In this document: positions 18,068 to 27,090 of the stretch, in pieces | Position numbering within the stretch: position 1 is the first letter of the stretch | Layout: each line of letters opens with the position of its first letter | Assembly: GCA_964585305.1 (NCBI GenBank) | Contig: CAZPDM010000002.1 | Span: 27,339 to 91,338, forward strand | Direction: 5' to 3' | Source: CAZPDM01 sp964585305 | GTDB taxonomy: Bacteria; Planctomycetota; Uabimicrobiia; Uabimicrobiales; JABWCH01 | DNA length: 64,000 bases | The notes under the pieces: generated by a model | Told to the model about the DNA's origin: nothing | Database searches by the model: none | The model's input: only the letters and a program-made list of their open reading frames with translations | Program-made: the position numbers and the translations under genes

Positions 18068-18075
18068 TAAGTTGG

Positions 18076-19254
18076 CTAATATAAATTTGCTAAGGTTGAT
18101 GTAATGGAGGCCTTGCTTTTAAATTGTATTTGTTGCAGAACTTCATAAACATCTGTCATATTTTGATAGCGATCTTCTGGTTTTTTTTGGATACACTTTA
18201 AAACTAAATTAGCCATAGTCTCTGAGATATTTGGATCGATAGCACGAGGATTTTTGGGAAACATAAGTTGGCTAGAAACCATCATTAAAGTTTCCCTTAA
18301 ATTACTTCCCATAAAGGGTAGTTGTCGAGTAAGAAGATGGTAAAGAGTCACTCCAAAGCTGTAAATATCGCTTCGATAATCAATATTTTGGGCTTCAGTG
18401 ATTTGTTCAGGAGACATATATACTGGAGTCCCTCGGATGCGGGAACCTGGATGGGGATTTGTATGCATAGAGCGTACCATGGCCAATCCCATATCACAAA
18501 TTTTAGCCACTCCGCCTTTATCAATCATAATATTTGCAGGTTTTATGTCGCGATGAATAATATTGTTTTTATGAGCATGTTCAATCGCTTGGGCGACAGG
18601 AAGAGCAATAGCAAGAACTTCTATTTCACTAAAGCGTTTTCTTTTTAAAATATTATCAGAACTTTCTCCATCTACATATTCCATAACATAATAATAGTAT
18701 TTTTGAATATGATTAGCATAAAAAATGTTAATAATATTAGAATGTCGTAATTTAGCTGTAATTTTAATCTCAGAGAGAAATCTTTTTTGATCGCGCTCTT
18801 GTAAAATTTTTAGAACTTTTATGGCACATAAAATATCCAAATTATTATCGCGAGCTAAATAAACTCTTCCACTTCCGCCTTCACCAATTTTTTTTAATAA
18901 AGTATATACATCAGAAAGAACAACTCCATCTGGTGGAACATCTGCATTTTGATCTAAAAATACAACACTTTCAGGGTTAAATTTTATGTCTTCTGTTCTA
19001 AATTCAAGGAATTTTCCACCATCATCTGGATGATCTAAACTAATAGTGGGCATATCTTTAGTAGAAAAACCTGCGTCTCCAACTCGTCCAAAAGCAGTTG
19101 TGATAAGTTGGACAAGGCGATGAAAATTACTTTGATATTTTTCTGCAATTTTTACATAATCGGGGTTTGTAAGACTGGCCAATATTCTTGAAAAATTTTC
19201 TGTTTTTTCTTGAAGCATCATTTTGCTTGTTTGTGATATTGTGCGACTGCTCAT
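18076..19254 (-). CDS. Ser/Thr protein kinase with N-terminal extension
   Basis: 392 residues, soluble. The first ~100 residues are unassigned and mostly helical. The kinase domain follows: GEGGSGRVY, Lys in AIKVL, HRDIKPANI near 233, DMG in place of DFG, SPEQ. The start at 19254 is chosen because AAGGAG lies 9 nt upstream and because its ATG overlaps the TGA of the upstream gene (ATGA), implying translational coupling. It therefore forms a two-gene operon with the coiled-coil protein 19251-20192, a likely partner or substrate. Terminated by the hairpin at 18044. Confidence 0.9.
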   Translation of the reverse strand: MSSRTISQTSKMMLQEKTENFSRILASLTNPDYVKIAEKYQSNFHRLVQLITTAFGRVGDAGFSTKDMPTISLDHPDDGGKFLEFRTEDIKFNPESVVFLDQNADVPPDGVVLSDVYTLLKKIGEGGSGRVYLARDNNLDILCAIKVLKILQERDQKRFLSEIKITAKLRHSNIINIFYANHIQKYYYYVMEYVDGESSDNILKRKRFSEIEVLAIALPVAQAIEHAHKNNIIHRDIKPANIMIDKGGVAKICDMGLAMVRSMHTNPHPGSRIRGTPVYMSPEQITEAQNIDYRSDIYSFGVTLYHLLTRQLPFMGSNLRETLMMVSSQLMFPKNPRAIDPNISETMANLVLKCIQKKPEDRYQNMTDVYEVLQQIQFKSKASITSTLANLY

Positions 19255-20192
19255 ATAATATTCTCCTTGATTTCTGAGCAAAATAATCGCTGGCTTCGAT
19301 TTACTAAATAGGCAATACTAAGTGGGATATCTTCTTTTTTATGAGTAATATTTTCTTCTGAAAATTGGAATAAAAGAGAATAACTACCTGATTTTGGCCA
19401 ATTTTTTATAATATAGTGAAAAGTAGCTTCGCCCAAATGGACATCTTCTTTAGTTTCTAACAGTGGTGGTGTATTAAGCCTGATTCGTTCAATCAGTTGT
19501 TTTTTACTTAATTTTCCTAAAACTTGAGTAAGGCCAGATAAATATTGGTTACGTTGTTGGATCATTTCTGCTAATCTTGCAATAAGATCTTCAGGTGTTT
19601 CTTTTTCTAATTCTTGCTCTCTCAATTCTTGTAGAGAATTACTAAATTCTGCTAAATTTTGTCCTTGATTTGGAATATAAAGAGATAATATTTCTCCATG
19701 ATAATATAAAATTGTTAACGGATTTTCACTAAGCAATTTTCCCTTACCAGTAGCTTTTTCATCCGCAAGATAACGTTGAATATGAAGGAATTTATTCCGA
19801 GTAACCATTGTCTGCATAGAATACGCAAGACCAGATTCATCAATTTTTATATCTTTTGGTATAGGTGGTGCTGAACTTTTTGTTCCTACTGTAATTTTCT
19901 TATCAGTTAGTTCAGAAGAAAGCTTTTCTACTAAATTTTTTTCCATAGAACCTATTTTTGCTACTAATAATTCTAACACATTTATATTTTCCTGAGCAAT
20001 CATAGATTGCATGTTTAAAAACGCTTTTAAGCCGCCTTCCATGTGAGCAATTTTTTCTTCAAGTTCTTGAATTTTGGCCTGAGTTTCATCGATTTTTGCT
20101 CGCAAAAGAGGAATTAAAGAAAAGCGTTCTGCACAAGTCATTTGAATTTCTTCAAGTTGTTTGACTTTGGTAGAAAAATTAAATAGGTCCAT
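19251..20192 (-). CDS. Coiled-coil protein of unknown function, coupled to a Ser/Thr kinase
   Basis: 313 residues with no recognised family. Residues ~10-100 are strongly heptad-like (KIQELEEKIAHMEGGLKAF...), then a mixed region, a second helical part (~190-240) and a beta-leaning C-terminus (GEATFHYIIKNWPKSGSYSLLF). No signal peptide or membrane span. Start has GAGGATTAAGA before it. Its stop overlaps the start of the kinase gene by ATGA. The coupling suggests it works with that kinase as scaffold, regulator or substrate; this is inference. Confidence 0.75.
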   Translation of the reverse strand: MDLFNFSTKVKQLEEIQMTCAERFSLIPLLRAKIDETQAKIQELEEKIAHMEGGLKAFLNMQSMIAQENINVLELLVAKIGSMEKNLVEKLSSELTDKKITVGTKSSAPPIPKDIKIDESGLAYSMQTMVTRNKFLHIQRYLADEKATGKGKLLSENPLTILYYHGEILSLYIPNQGQNLAEFSNSLQELREQELEKETPEDLIARLAEMIQQRNQYLSGLTQVLGKLSKKQLIERIRLNTPPLLETKEDVHLGEATFHYIIKNWPKSGSYSLLFQFSEENITHKKEDIPLSIAYLVNRSQRLFCSEIKENII

Positions 20193-20241
20193 TCTTAATC
20201 CTCAAAGAGAGAAAACCCTCTGGAAAAATTTTAACGAATAA

Positions 20242-20270
20242 TTGACAATCTAGTTTAAAAAATGTAAAAT
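20242..20270 (+). promoter_or_regulatory. Promoter of the intron-split gene
   Basis: TTGACA at 20242-20247 and TAAAAT at 20265-20270, spacing 17. The same two hexamers recur before gspE, gspD and pepD. Predicted transcription start near 20277, about 60 nt before the ATG at 20338. Confidence 0.75.
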
Positions 20271-20337
20271 TGTTTTTATAGAAAAATAATATTTTTATTC
20301 TTTTTTAAGTTGTTATCACTTTTTTTGGTATAACACT

Positions 20338-21445
20338 ATGGGTGCGACCAGTTGGCTATAACCAAATAATTTAAAAGTTGTTATTAAAAAATTTTTATTT
20401 CTTCTTTTTTTAGTAACTTAAGATATTTGGGAAAGGCTTATTTTAAACGAATTTTTAACGGAAAATACTTTATTGCTCTTTGATTAAGAACAATCAAAGT
20501 CCGTAACAAATATTTTCCCATAGTTTAAAAGAACTTCAAGGCTCATCTTATGAAATGAGGTATTCAAGCCATACCAAAGCATAAGCCAAATAACTCCCTA
20601 CAAGCATTAATAGTTACGACCTAATTAGTGTTTGAGAGCTAGGGTATAGTCGGCAGAAGAACAATTCTTGAAAATTGTAACATAAAAAAAAAATTTTGCA
20701 ATTACTTTAACAAAAAATATTTTCATAAGAATTTTCGTGCCGGGGGCTAAAAAATGGCTATAGTGAGGATCAAATATGGGACAAACCGCTGATAGAAGCG
20801 TTTATCTATTATAGCATCTTTATAGAAAATGTTGTAACATTAGGTTGACTATAAAAGGTATCAGGTAAAGTAATGTTCTATGGTCATAAAATACCTGGCT
20901 AAGGCAGATTAGCCTGCGATACCAAACGCCAAAGCGGCACTTAAAGCCATACATGGACAGCTAGGCCTTGAGGAACTGGGAAATCTGAACACGGTGAGTT
21001 ATGTCGTATAGCAAGGATCCGGTTCATGGCAACATGATTTAGTTCAGGGAAAGCAAAGTCATGGTACCGTAGAATCTAGTGAAAGCTAGAGGAGGGACGG
21101 ACTTTAGTCGGTTAAAGAAACCGATGGAACGCCGTATGATGGGAAACTATCTTGTACGGTGTGGGGTGGGGCGAAAGAGATAACTCTGACCTATCACCAT
21201 ATTACAAAAAAACCGCTGTTATTATTTCAAAAAATCTTGCATCTAAAGATATGATCGCAGAATTATGGAGTGGCGATCATCGTTTGGGAGAAATTTATTT
21301 AGATGGGGATGTTCCTAAATTAAGAATTTTTCCTCCTATAAAAAATTCTTGGCATTTTGAATTGGATGATTTTATAGATTTTTTGCGTCAGGCTAGACAA
21401 GAATTGATGCAAAAAGTGTTAAATTCTTCAGAAACGAATATTTAA
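20338..21445 (+). CDS. Small protein gene split by a group II intron (exons 20338-20341 and 21201-21445)
   Basis: Joining ATGG (20338-20341) to 21201-21445 gives an uninterrupted 82-codon frame starting MDYKKTAVIISKNL and ending NSSETNI. Without splicing the ATG reads only seven codons into the intron (MGATSWL, stop), and the downstream part has no credible start. The only longer open frame enters from TTG through intron domain V and domain VI and is not coding. The product is small, soluble and acidic at its C-terminus (HFELDDFIDFLRQARQEL, a probable amphipathic helix). I do not recognise a family. The ribosome-binding site is weak (TTGG region). A good promoter precedes it. Confidence 0.75.
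20342..21200 (+). mobile_element. Group II intron without intron-encoded protein (about 859 nt)
   Basis: Self-splicing ribozyme RNA. Seen: 5' end GTGCGACC matching the GUGYG rule; a canonical 34-nt domain V at 21129-21162; a domain VI-like hairpin (GGTG and CACC outer arms) ending CACCAT, so the intron ends in AT, an allowed AY end. A 7-nt match between ACTATGG (20335-20341, the end of exon 1) and CCATAGT (20518-20524) is a good IBS1/EBS1 candidate. No reverse transcriptase/maturase frame exists inside, so it must splice alone or with a maturase in trans. The CGC triad is like that of class IIC introns; subclass not settled. A 6-bp stem (TGTTAT/ATAACA, 20311-20335) lies just before the insertion site. 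Confidence 0.88.
21129..21162 (+). other. Group II intron domain V (catalytic hairpin)
   Basis: 34 nt. Lower stem ACGCCGTA/TACGGTGT, a TT bulge at 21152-21153, upper stem GATGG/CTATC and a GAAA tetraloop at 21143-21146. The catalytic triad is CGC at 21130-21132. This is the most diagnostic part of the intron. Confidence 0.88.
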
Positions 21446-21454
21446 ACTTTGAAC

Positions 21455-21482
21455 TTGACAATTTTTTTAAGAATCTTAAAAT
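21455..21482 (+). promoter_or_regulatory. Promoter of the gspE region
   Basis: TTGACA at 21455-21460 and TAAAAT at 21477-21482, spacing 16, giving a leader of about 180 nt before gspE. That leader holds a hairpin (GCAATTTTT/AAAAATTGC, near 21604-21632). Confidence 0.7.
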
Positions 21483-21672
21483 AACAAAAGACTGCGTAAG
21501 CTAATTAAGAAAAAAATCATAATGGGCATCCTATAAAGTAATGAAAATTACAATACAAAAGAAACATTTTTATTAAGAAGTAACAGTCTAAAAACTTAAC
21601 TTAGCAATTTTTGTAAACTAAGGAAAAATTGCAATTAAAGTTGCAAATTTTCCTATTTATTGGGAATTATCT

Positions 21673-23376
21673 ATGGCAATTTCCACAAAACTAAGCAAAT
21701 TAGTTGATAATTTAATTGCTTTGCGTGTTGTTACTAAACAACAAATTGATATAGCATTAGCAGAGCAAAAACAGACACAAGAATCTTTAGGAAAAATTTT
21801 AGTCAATCGTGGGTTTATTAACCAAGAAACATTAACTAGTCTTCTTTGTTTGGATTTGGATATTGAACATTTACCTTCTTTGGAAGGTATTGAAATAGCT
21901 CCAGAAGTTATTAAATTATTCCCTCCTGAATTTGTAATGAAATACAAATGTATTCCTTTATATATTCAAGAAGGGGAATTAACTGTTGGTCTTTCCAACC
22001 CTTATGATATTGTGGCTATGGATGCAATCAACGAACAGATTGCAAATACAGATGAATCTTTAATGGTTAAATTTGTATCCGTTGCAGAAGAAGAAGTTAA
22101 TAAAGCTATTGAAAGCCATTATCTTGACAAATCAAAAAAGGAAGCCCTAGATGATAGCATACAAGACACCATCAAAAGTTGCTTACGAGAACTTGAAGGT
22201 GTTTCGGATGCCGATGCAACAAGCTTACCTGTCCAAACTTTAGTTGAGCAGATTATTCTTCTAGGAAATGCTTGGAAGGCAAGTGATCTTCATATCAATC
22301 CATTAGGAACACATGTTCAAGTCCGTTATCGTGTGGATGGTATTTTAGTCGCTGGCCCGGCTATTCCTCAAGAGCTTCAAAATAGCGTTATTTCACGTTT
22401 TAAAATCATGGCAAATTTAAATATTTCTGAACGTCGGTTGCCACAGGATGGTAAGATTTCTTTTAAGAAAGATAAAGTTGAACTTGATTTGCGTGTATCA
22501 ACCATGCCTATTACACATGGTGAAAATATTGTTATTCGCGTTCTTGAAAAGAATCGTCTTTTTAGTCTTCGTTCTATTGGATTTGGCCGTGAAATGCTAA
22601 AAAATGTAGAAGAATGCACGAGCAAATCTTTTGGTCTATTTCTTGTTACAGGACCGACAGGTTCTGGTAAATCAACTACTTTGTATTCATGCTTAAAAAG
22701 CATGAACGCTTTGGAAAAAAATATAGTTACATTAGAAGACCCTGTAGAATATCAATTACCATTTATTCGTCAATCACAAGTAAACCATACTATTGGCTAT
22801 ACTTTTGCTATGGGGCTTCGTGCCTTCTTACGACATGATCCTAATGTTATTTTAGTTGGTGAAATTCGCGATACAGAAACTGCGGAAATGGCCGTTCACT
22901 CTGCTCAAACAGGCCATTTAGTGCTGAGTACATTGCATACGAATACAGCAGTTGGAGCAATTCCTCGTTTGGTTTATATGGGCGTTGACTTATATATGTT
23001 AAGCTCAGTTATCAATGGTGTTCTGGCACAACGTTTAGCGCGTTCTTTGTGTCCTTTCTGTAAAGAATCTTATATGTCAGCTCCTCATGAAAATGAATGG
23101 CTTGGATTACCACCAGATCAGCCAGTGAAACTTTGGCGGAATGTAGGATGCAAAAAATGTAAGAACAGTGGATATAAAGGCCGTCGTGGTATCTATGAAC
23201 TCTTCGTACCAGATGATGATTTGCGCGTAATGATTATCAATAAAGTTGATGAGATTGAATTAAAACGTGTTGCCGTAGAAAAAGGACAAATATTTTTTAA
23301 AGAAGATGCTCGTAGTAAAGTTTTAGAAGGAATGACTACTGTTTTGGAAGCTATTCGTGTTCTTCCTGAACACTAA
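21673..23376 (+). CDS. gspE: Type II secretion / type IV pilus assembly ATPase (GspE/PilB)
   Basis: 567-residue cytoplasmic hexameric ATPase that powers pseudopilus or pilus assembly. Seen: an N-terminal MshEN/T2SSE-N domain (~1-150), a second N domain with SDLHINPLGTHVQVRYRVDG, Walker A GPTGSGKS at 327-334, Asp box LEDPVEYQ, Walker B LVGEIRDTETAE, His box GHLVLSTLHTN, and a zinc site CPFC ... CKKC near 465-500 as in true GspE/PilB. Full length. It begins a run of secretion genes and is followed by gspF after a 105-nt gap containing a stable hairpin. T2SS versus T4P cannot be decided from this gene alone. Confidence 0.95.
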   Translation: MAISTKLSKLVDNLIALRVVTKQQIDIALAEQKQTQESLGKILVNRGFINQETLTSLLCLDLDIEHLPSLEGIEIAPEVIKLFPPEFVMKYKCIPLYIQEGELTVGLSNPYDIVAMDAINEQIANTDESLMVKFVSVAEEEVNKAIESHYLDKSKKEALDDSIQDTIKSCLRELEGVSDADATSLPVQTLVEQIILLGNAWKASDLHINPLGTHVQVRYRVDGILVAGPAIPQELQNSVISRFKIMANLNISERRLPQDGKISFKKDKVELDLRVSTMPITHGENIVIRVLEKNRLFSLRSIGFGREMLKNVEECTSKSFGLFLVTGPTGSGKSTTLYSCLKSMNALEKNIVTLEDPVEYQLPFIRQSQVNHTIGYTFAMGLRAFLRHDPNVILVGEIRDTETAEMAVHSAQTGHLVLSTLHTNTAVGAIPRLVYMGVDLYMLSSVINGVLAQRLARSLCPFCKESYMSAPHENEWLGLPPDQPVKLWRNVGCKKCKNSGYKGRRGIYELFVPDDDLRVMIINKVDEIELKRVAVEKGQIFFKEDARSKVLEGMTTVLEAIRVLPEH

Positions 23377-23389
23377 CTAAAATATTTAA

Positions 23390-23431
23390 GGAAAAATCTG
23401 CGATATCCTTTTTTTGAGCGTAGATTTTTCC
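23390..23431 (+). promoter_or_regulatory. Strong hairpin between gspE and gspF
   Basis: 13-bp stem, GGAAAAATCTGCG and CGTAGATTTTTCC. Only a weak T-rich tail follows, so it is more likely a processing or attenuation element that sets the gspE/gspF ratio than a full terminator. Confidence 0.55.
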
Positions 23432-23480
23432 TATATCTTTATTTAATGCGGGCTTCATTCCTCTTAGAAAGGAAAAGAGA

Positions 23481-24689
23481 ATGGCAAAGATTATGTATTC
23501 GTATCGTGCTCGTGATATACAAGGAAAAGAAACCTCTGGCAATATGGAAGCCGAAAGTGTAAGCGATCTAATCAACAAATTAAAAGCAAAGAACTTAATT
23601 TTAATTAAGCAATCTACTGGAAAAATGGATAAAAAAGAAGATATTGTTGGCTCTGTTGGAATGAAAGATGTTCTTCCCTTTAGCCATCATCTTCGTACTA
23701 TGTATAGTGCTGGCGTACCAATTTTATCTGGATTGGAAGATTTAAAACACGAAACTGCAAATCCATACTTTGCTAAAGTTTTGGATAATATATGCACATC
23801 TTTAAAAAATGGAACATCATTATCTGATTCTATGGCAATGTATCCGCATGTTTTTCCTAAAATTTATGTGGCCATGACAAAAGTTGGAGAAGCTACAGGT
23901 AATTTGGATATTGCTTTAGACAGTTTAATTAACTATTTGGAACGTCGCGAAGAAACAAAAGGCCGTATTGTTAGTGCAATGATTTATCCTGTTGCACTAT
24001 CTGTGGCTGTAACTGGCTTAATTTTGCTGTTGCTATTATTCTTACTTCCTCGTATTACAAAACTTTATACTGATACTGGTATCGATCTTCCAGGACCAAC
24101 TAAATTTTTAATGGCGGTAAGTGCTTTTTTATGGGGCAATCTTTTATGGCTATTTTTATTAGCCATTGGCGTTGGATTTTTCATTTACATTTGCCGTACC
24201 AATCCACAACTTAAACTAAAAACCGATGAGTTGATGCTTCGATTGCCATTCTTTGGTGATCTTATGACAAAAGATGCGGCATCAGCATTCTGTAATACAC
24301 TGGCGTCTCTGCAACGTTCCGGTGTTGCTATTAACGATTCTTTAAAATTTTGTGAGGATGTGGTTGGAAACACATATATAAAAAAGAAAATTACAGAACT
24401 AAGCCGTGCAATTCAAGAAGGCGAAAGATTTCCTGTTGCTATTAAAGCAACGGGTGTATTCCCATCTCTAGTTATTACGATGGTAAAGGTTGGAGATGAA
24501 TCTGGTAAGTTGGATGAGAGTTTAAGAAAAGTTTGCGAATTTTATGACAAAGAAATTCCTCTTGCTGTTAAACGTTTTATGCAAATTATGGAAAACATGA
24601 TTATTTTTGGCGCAGGCGGGGCAGTTTTGTTTATTATTTTGGCAACCTTGATGCCGATTTATAAACTTATTGAAATTATTCGCAAATAG
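23481..24689 (+). CDS. gspF: Type II secretion / type IV pilus inner-membrane platform protein (GspF/PilC)
   Basis: 402-residue polytopic membrane protein that couples the ATPase to pilin extraction. Seen: an N-terminal small domain (YRARDIQGKETSG), then two homologous T2SSF repeats (about 65-190 and 270-395), each with the G-x-LD/GKLDESL motif, and three hydrophobic spans near 167-190, 215-235 and 370-395. Normal length. Preceded by AAAGGAAAAGAG. Works with the GspE just upstream. A second copy of the family lies at 46249-47463 next to a pilT, so there are two machines or two submodules. Confidence 0.95.
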   Translation: MAKIMYSYRARDIQGKETSGNMEAESVSDLINKLKAKNLILIKQSTGKMDKKEDIVGSVGMKDVLPFSHHLRTMYSAGVPILSGLEDLKHETANPYFAKVLDNICTSLKNGTSLSDSMAMYPHVFPKIYVAMTKVGEATGNLDIALDSLINYLERREETKGRIVSAMIYPVALSVAVTGLILLLLLFLLPRITKLYTDTGIDLPGPTKFLMAVSAFLWGNLLWLFLLAIGVGFFIYICRTNPQLKLKTDELMLRLPFFGDLMTKDAASAFCNTLASLQRSGVAINDSLKFCEDVVGNTYIKKKITELSRAIQEGERFPVAIKATGVFPSLVITMVKVGDESGKLDESLRKVCEFYDKEIPLAVKRFMQIMENMIIFGAGGAVLFIILATLMPIYKLIEIIRK

Positions 24690-24698
24690 GCTGAAATC

Positions 24699-24738
24699 AG
24701 TTTTCTTACTCTTTCAAATAAGAGTGAGAAAACTTTTA
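24699..24738 (+). terminator. Intrinsic terminator after gspF
   Basis: 15-bp stem (one wobble), AGTTTTCTTACTCTT and AAGAGTGAGAAAACT, followed by TTTTAT. Confidence 0.75.
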
Positions 24739-24813
24739 TAAAAAAAAGATTGTTTTCAAAAGAATTGTTCTGGAATCTTATTTTTTTGTGGAAATTTGTA
24801 GGGAGGATTTTTT

Positions 24814-25554
24814 ATGAAAAATTCACAAGTTGGTATGACTCTTGTTGAATTGATCGTAGTTATTGGAGTTATTACTCTAGTATCGGGCGTTTTGATTGAT
24901 CAAACCGCAGCTACACTAGAAGCAGAACGAACTGTAGCTACTCAAGAAAGCTTAAATAATCTTAGTATTGCTATTCGTGATTTTTACAAAGATATTGGCT
25001 ATATGCCCACACAATTAGCCCATTTGACTGTTACTACAATGCCGGGTGGCTATGGTGCTGCTCGTAATGGATTCCCTGGCTTTCGTGGGCCATATATTAC
25101 GAGAAAATTCAACAGTACAGTTGCCGAAGATAATGAAGTTTTATATGACAAATGGCGACGACTGTATGTTTATTCTGTTTCAGGTTTAACTTGTACAATT
25201 CGTAGTACTGGGGCAGATCGGGTTTCTGGCAATGCTGATGATGTTGTTAGAAATGTTATAGTACAAGATGTCGAAAATAAAGCTATTGATACTTTACGTG
25301 CGAGTACTCGTGATGAAATGGCTGTTATCAATGCAGCAATTGCGAAATTTTATCAAAGATTTCCTCCACCAGCATCACCAGCAGCTATTCCAGTGAACCA
25401 AAATTTATGTAATTATATAAATAATTGGGCAAATGCAATGCAACAAATAGTAAACGCTGGGCTATTACCAAATAATGCAGAATATCTCAATGATCAATTT
25501 GGTACTCGCTATAATTTTGATGGTGGTAAAGTAACGAGCTCAAATGTTCCATAA
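24814..25554 (+). CDS. Type II secretion pseudopilin (GspG-like)
   Basis: 246 residues. Class III signal: short basic leader MKNSQVG, cleavage after Gly7, mature N-terminus MTLVELIVVIG with Glu at +5, then the hydrophobic helix. The body has a Ca-binding-like loop TGADRVSGNADD as in GspG. The NFYKDIGYMPTQL-type segment appears twice in related form (again at AKFYQRFPPPA), so the protein seems internally duplicated and is longer than GspG (~140). The product would be cleaved by a prepilin peptidase and form the pseudopilus. Strong RBS GGGAGG. It is 18 nt from the paralogue downstream. Confidence 0.85.
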   Translation: MKNSQVGMTLVELIVVIGVITLVSGVLIDQTAATLEAERTVATQESLNNLSIAIRDFYKDIGYMPTQLAHLTVTTMPGGYGAARNGFPGFRGPYITRKFNSTVAEDNEVLYDKWRRLYVYSVSGLTCTIRSTGADRVSGNADDVVRNVIVQDVENKAIDTLRASTRDEMAVINAAIAKFYQRFPPPASPAAIPVNQNLCNYINNWANAMQQIVNAGLLPNNAEYLNDQFGTRYNFDGGKVTSSNVP

Positions 25555-25572
25555 TGGAAAAGGAGCCTGGTT

Positions 25573-26415
25573 ATGAAAAAAAATTTGTACTCAAATATAG
25601 GTATGGGATTTATGGGGTTGCTATTTTTAGTAACAATTTTGACAATTATTGCAACTGCTATGATTCCTAATGGATTACCTAATATAGATAATGAACGCCG
25701 GCGCAGTGTAAATGAGACATTTAATCTTATGAATACTGCTATGGAAAATTTTTATCGTGATATGGGGAGATTGCCTGCAAATCTTTCTGATCTTTATAAT
25801 GCTCCAGGGTATAGTCCTGCTTTTGGATATGTAGGATATCGCGGACCATATATTAGGCAAAAATATGTAGGCGGAATAGCAAGCGATAATGAAATACTTT
25901 TTGACCGCTGGCGACAAGCCTATAATTACCCTTCGCCTGGTGCAGGTGCAACCCAATGTACAATTCGTAGCAGTGGGCCAGATCGTATTTTAAATAATGC
26001 TGATGATATTGCTATCACTGTTAATGTAACTGAATTTGCTAACAACGTTACAGATCAAAGAAGAGCTGCTACAATTCAAGAGATGGCGGTTATCAATGCA
26101 GTAATTGTAAAATATAAACGCCGCTATCCACCTGCTTCTTTTCCTTCTCTCACTGTCCACCCTTATAAAAATATTGCAAATGCTGTTTATATTAACAATT
26201 GGAATGCTGTGCTAGTTTTGCTCCAAGGAAATACATCTCCCATACCGTTACTTCCACCATTACCTGCAACTCCAGTACCTCCAGCTTTTTCATATCGTCC
26301 TAATGAAAATTTTCTTCCTCCTGGTAATGAGTATTTAACGGATCAATTTGGATCTTTTTATAACTTTGTTAATATTGGGGGTGTTCATCAAGTAACATCT
26401 CCTAATGTACCATAA
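25573..26415 (+). CDS. Pseudopilin paralogue lacking Glu at +5
   Basis: 280 residues, clearly paralogous to the preceding pseudopilin (SSGPDRILNNADD loop, QEMAVINAVIVKYKRRYPP, EYLTDQFGSFYNF). The leader MKKNLYSNIG is followed by MGFMGLLFLVTIL, so the processing Gly is kept but position +5 is Gly, not Glu. In type II systems only the tip pseudopilin GspK normally lacks Glu5, so this could be a tip or initiating subunit built on a GspG-like body. A proline-rich insert (about 220-245) is extra. Good RBS AAAAGGAG. Probably co-transcribed with its neighbour. Confidence 0.8.
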   Translation: MKKNLYSNIGMGFMGLLFLVTILTIIATAMIPNGLPNIDNERRRSVNETFNLMNTAMENFYRDMGRLPANLSDLYNAPGYSPAFGYVGYRGPYIRQKYVGGIASDNEILFDRWRQAYNYPSPGAGATQCTIRSSGPDRILNNADDIAITVNVTEFANNVTDQRRAATIQEMAVINAVIVKYKRRYPPASFPSLTVHPYKNIANAVYINNWNAVLVLLQGNTSPIPLLPPLPATPVPPAFSYRPNENFLPPGNEYLTDQFGSFYNFVNIGGVHQVTSPNVP

Positions 26416-26562
26416 GTTTTTTATTTAAATAAAGATAAGCAGGTTGCTATTTTCTAAATAGAATTTTTTCTAAAAATTCGCTTGCAATTGTAACTAAATT
26501 TGATAAAAAGGAATTACTCAGTTGTATATTATAAAAATTAAGTTTTTTGGGAAAAAAGAGAT

Positions 26563-26988
26563 ATGGAAAGGTTAATTTCGTTCGTAATTATAGTTTGTTT
26601 TATCACCCTAAGTGGTTGTTGGGTAAAAGTTTCTGAAGAAACAGAAGGCTTTAGCTCAAAAGAAGAACAACAAGTAATTCCAGAACATCTTCAATGCTTT
26701 CAGCAATTTAAAAATGCTTGCGAAAACAGTCAATGGCAACTTGCTTATTCGATGCTTTCTACTCCTTGGAGAGAGCGCAAAACTTTTGAACAGTTTCAAC
26801 AAAATATGGAAACTGTTGGAAAAGGGCATCTTATTGGAGCTCGCATTGTTACTGTAGTTCAAACTTATAATAACGGTGAAGAAATATGGGCGTTAACAAC
26901 AATTAACCCCGAAAAAAACCGTACTATGTTTATGTTAATTAAAGAAAAAGACGGTTGGAAAGTTAATGGTGTAAAAAATTTACCATAA
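26563..26988 (+). CDS. Small lipoprotein in the secretion cluster
   Basis: 141 residues. Signal peptide II with lipobox LSGC (Cys19). The mature part contains an NTF2-like/DUF4878-style alpha+beta fold: FKNACENSQWQLAYSMLSTPWRERKTFEQF, then a strand-rich end MLIKEKDGWKVNG. Its position between pseudopilins and secretin suggests a pilotin or periplasmic accessory role, but there is no direct evidence. Ribosome-binding site weak (GGGAAAAAAGAG). Confidence 0.75.
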   Translation: MERLISFVIIVCFITLSGCWVKVSEETEGFSSKEEQQVIPEHLQCFQQFKNACENSQWQLAYSMLSTPWRERKTFEQFQQNMETVGKGHLIGARIVTVVQTYNNGEEIWALTTINPEKNRTMFMLIKEKDGWKVNGVKNLP

Positions 26989-27090
26989 TTTGGTGAATAA
27001 CCCATACTTTTATCGATTTTTAACCTCCAGCTTTTTATTATGGAGTTTTCTTAACTTCATAATTTATATTTTTTTGAACTTTATGTTGTT

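Noticed and set aside
21152..21445. A 97-codon open frame starting at TTG within domain V
   Set aside because: It passes through intron domains V and VI, which are RNA structure. The coding part is explained by splicing to the ATG at 20338.
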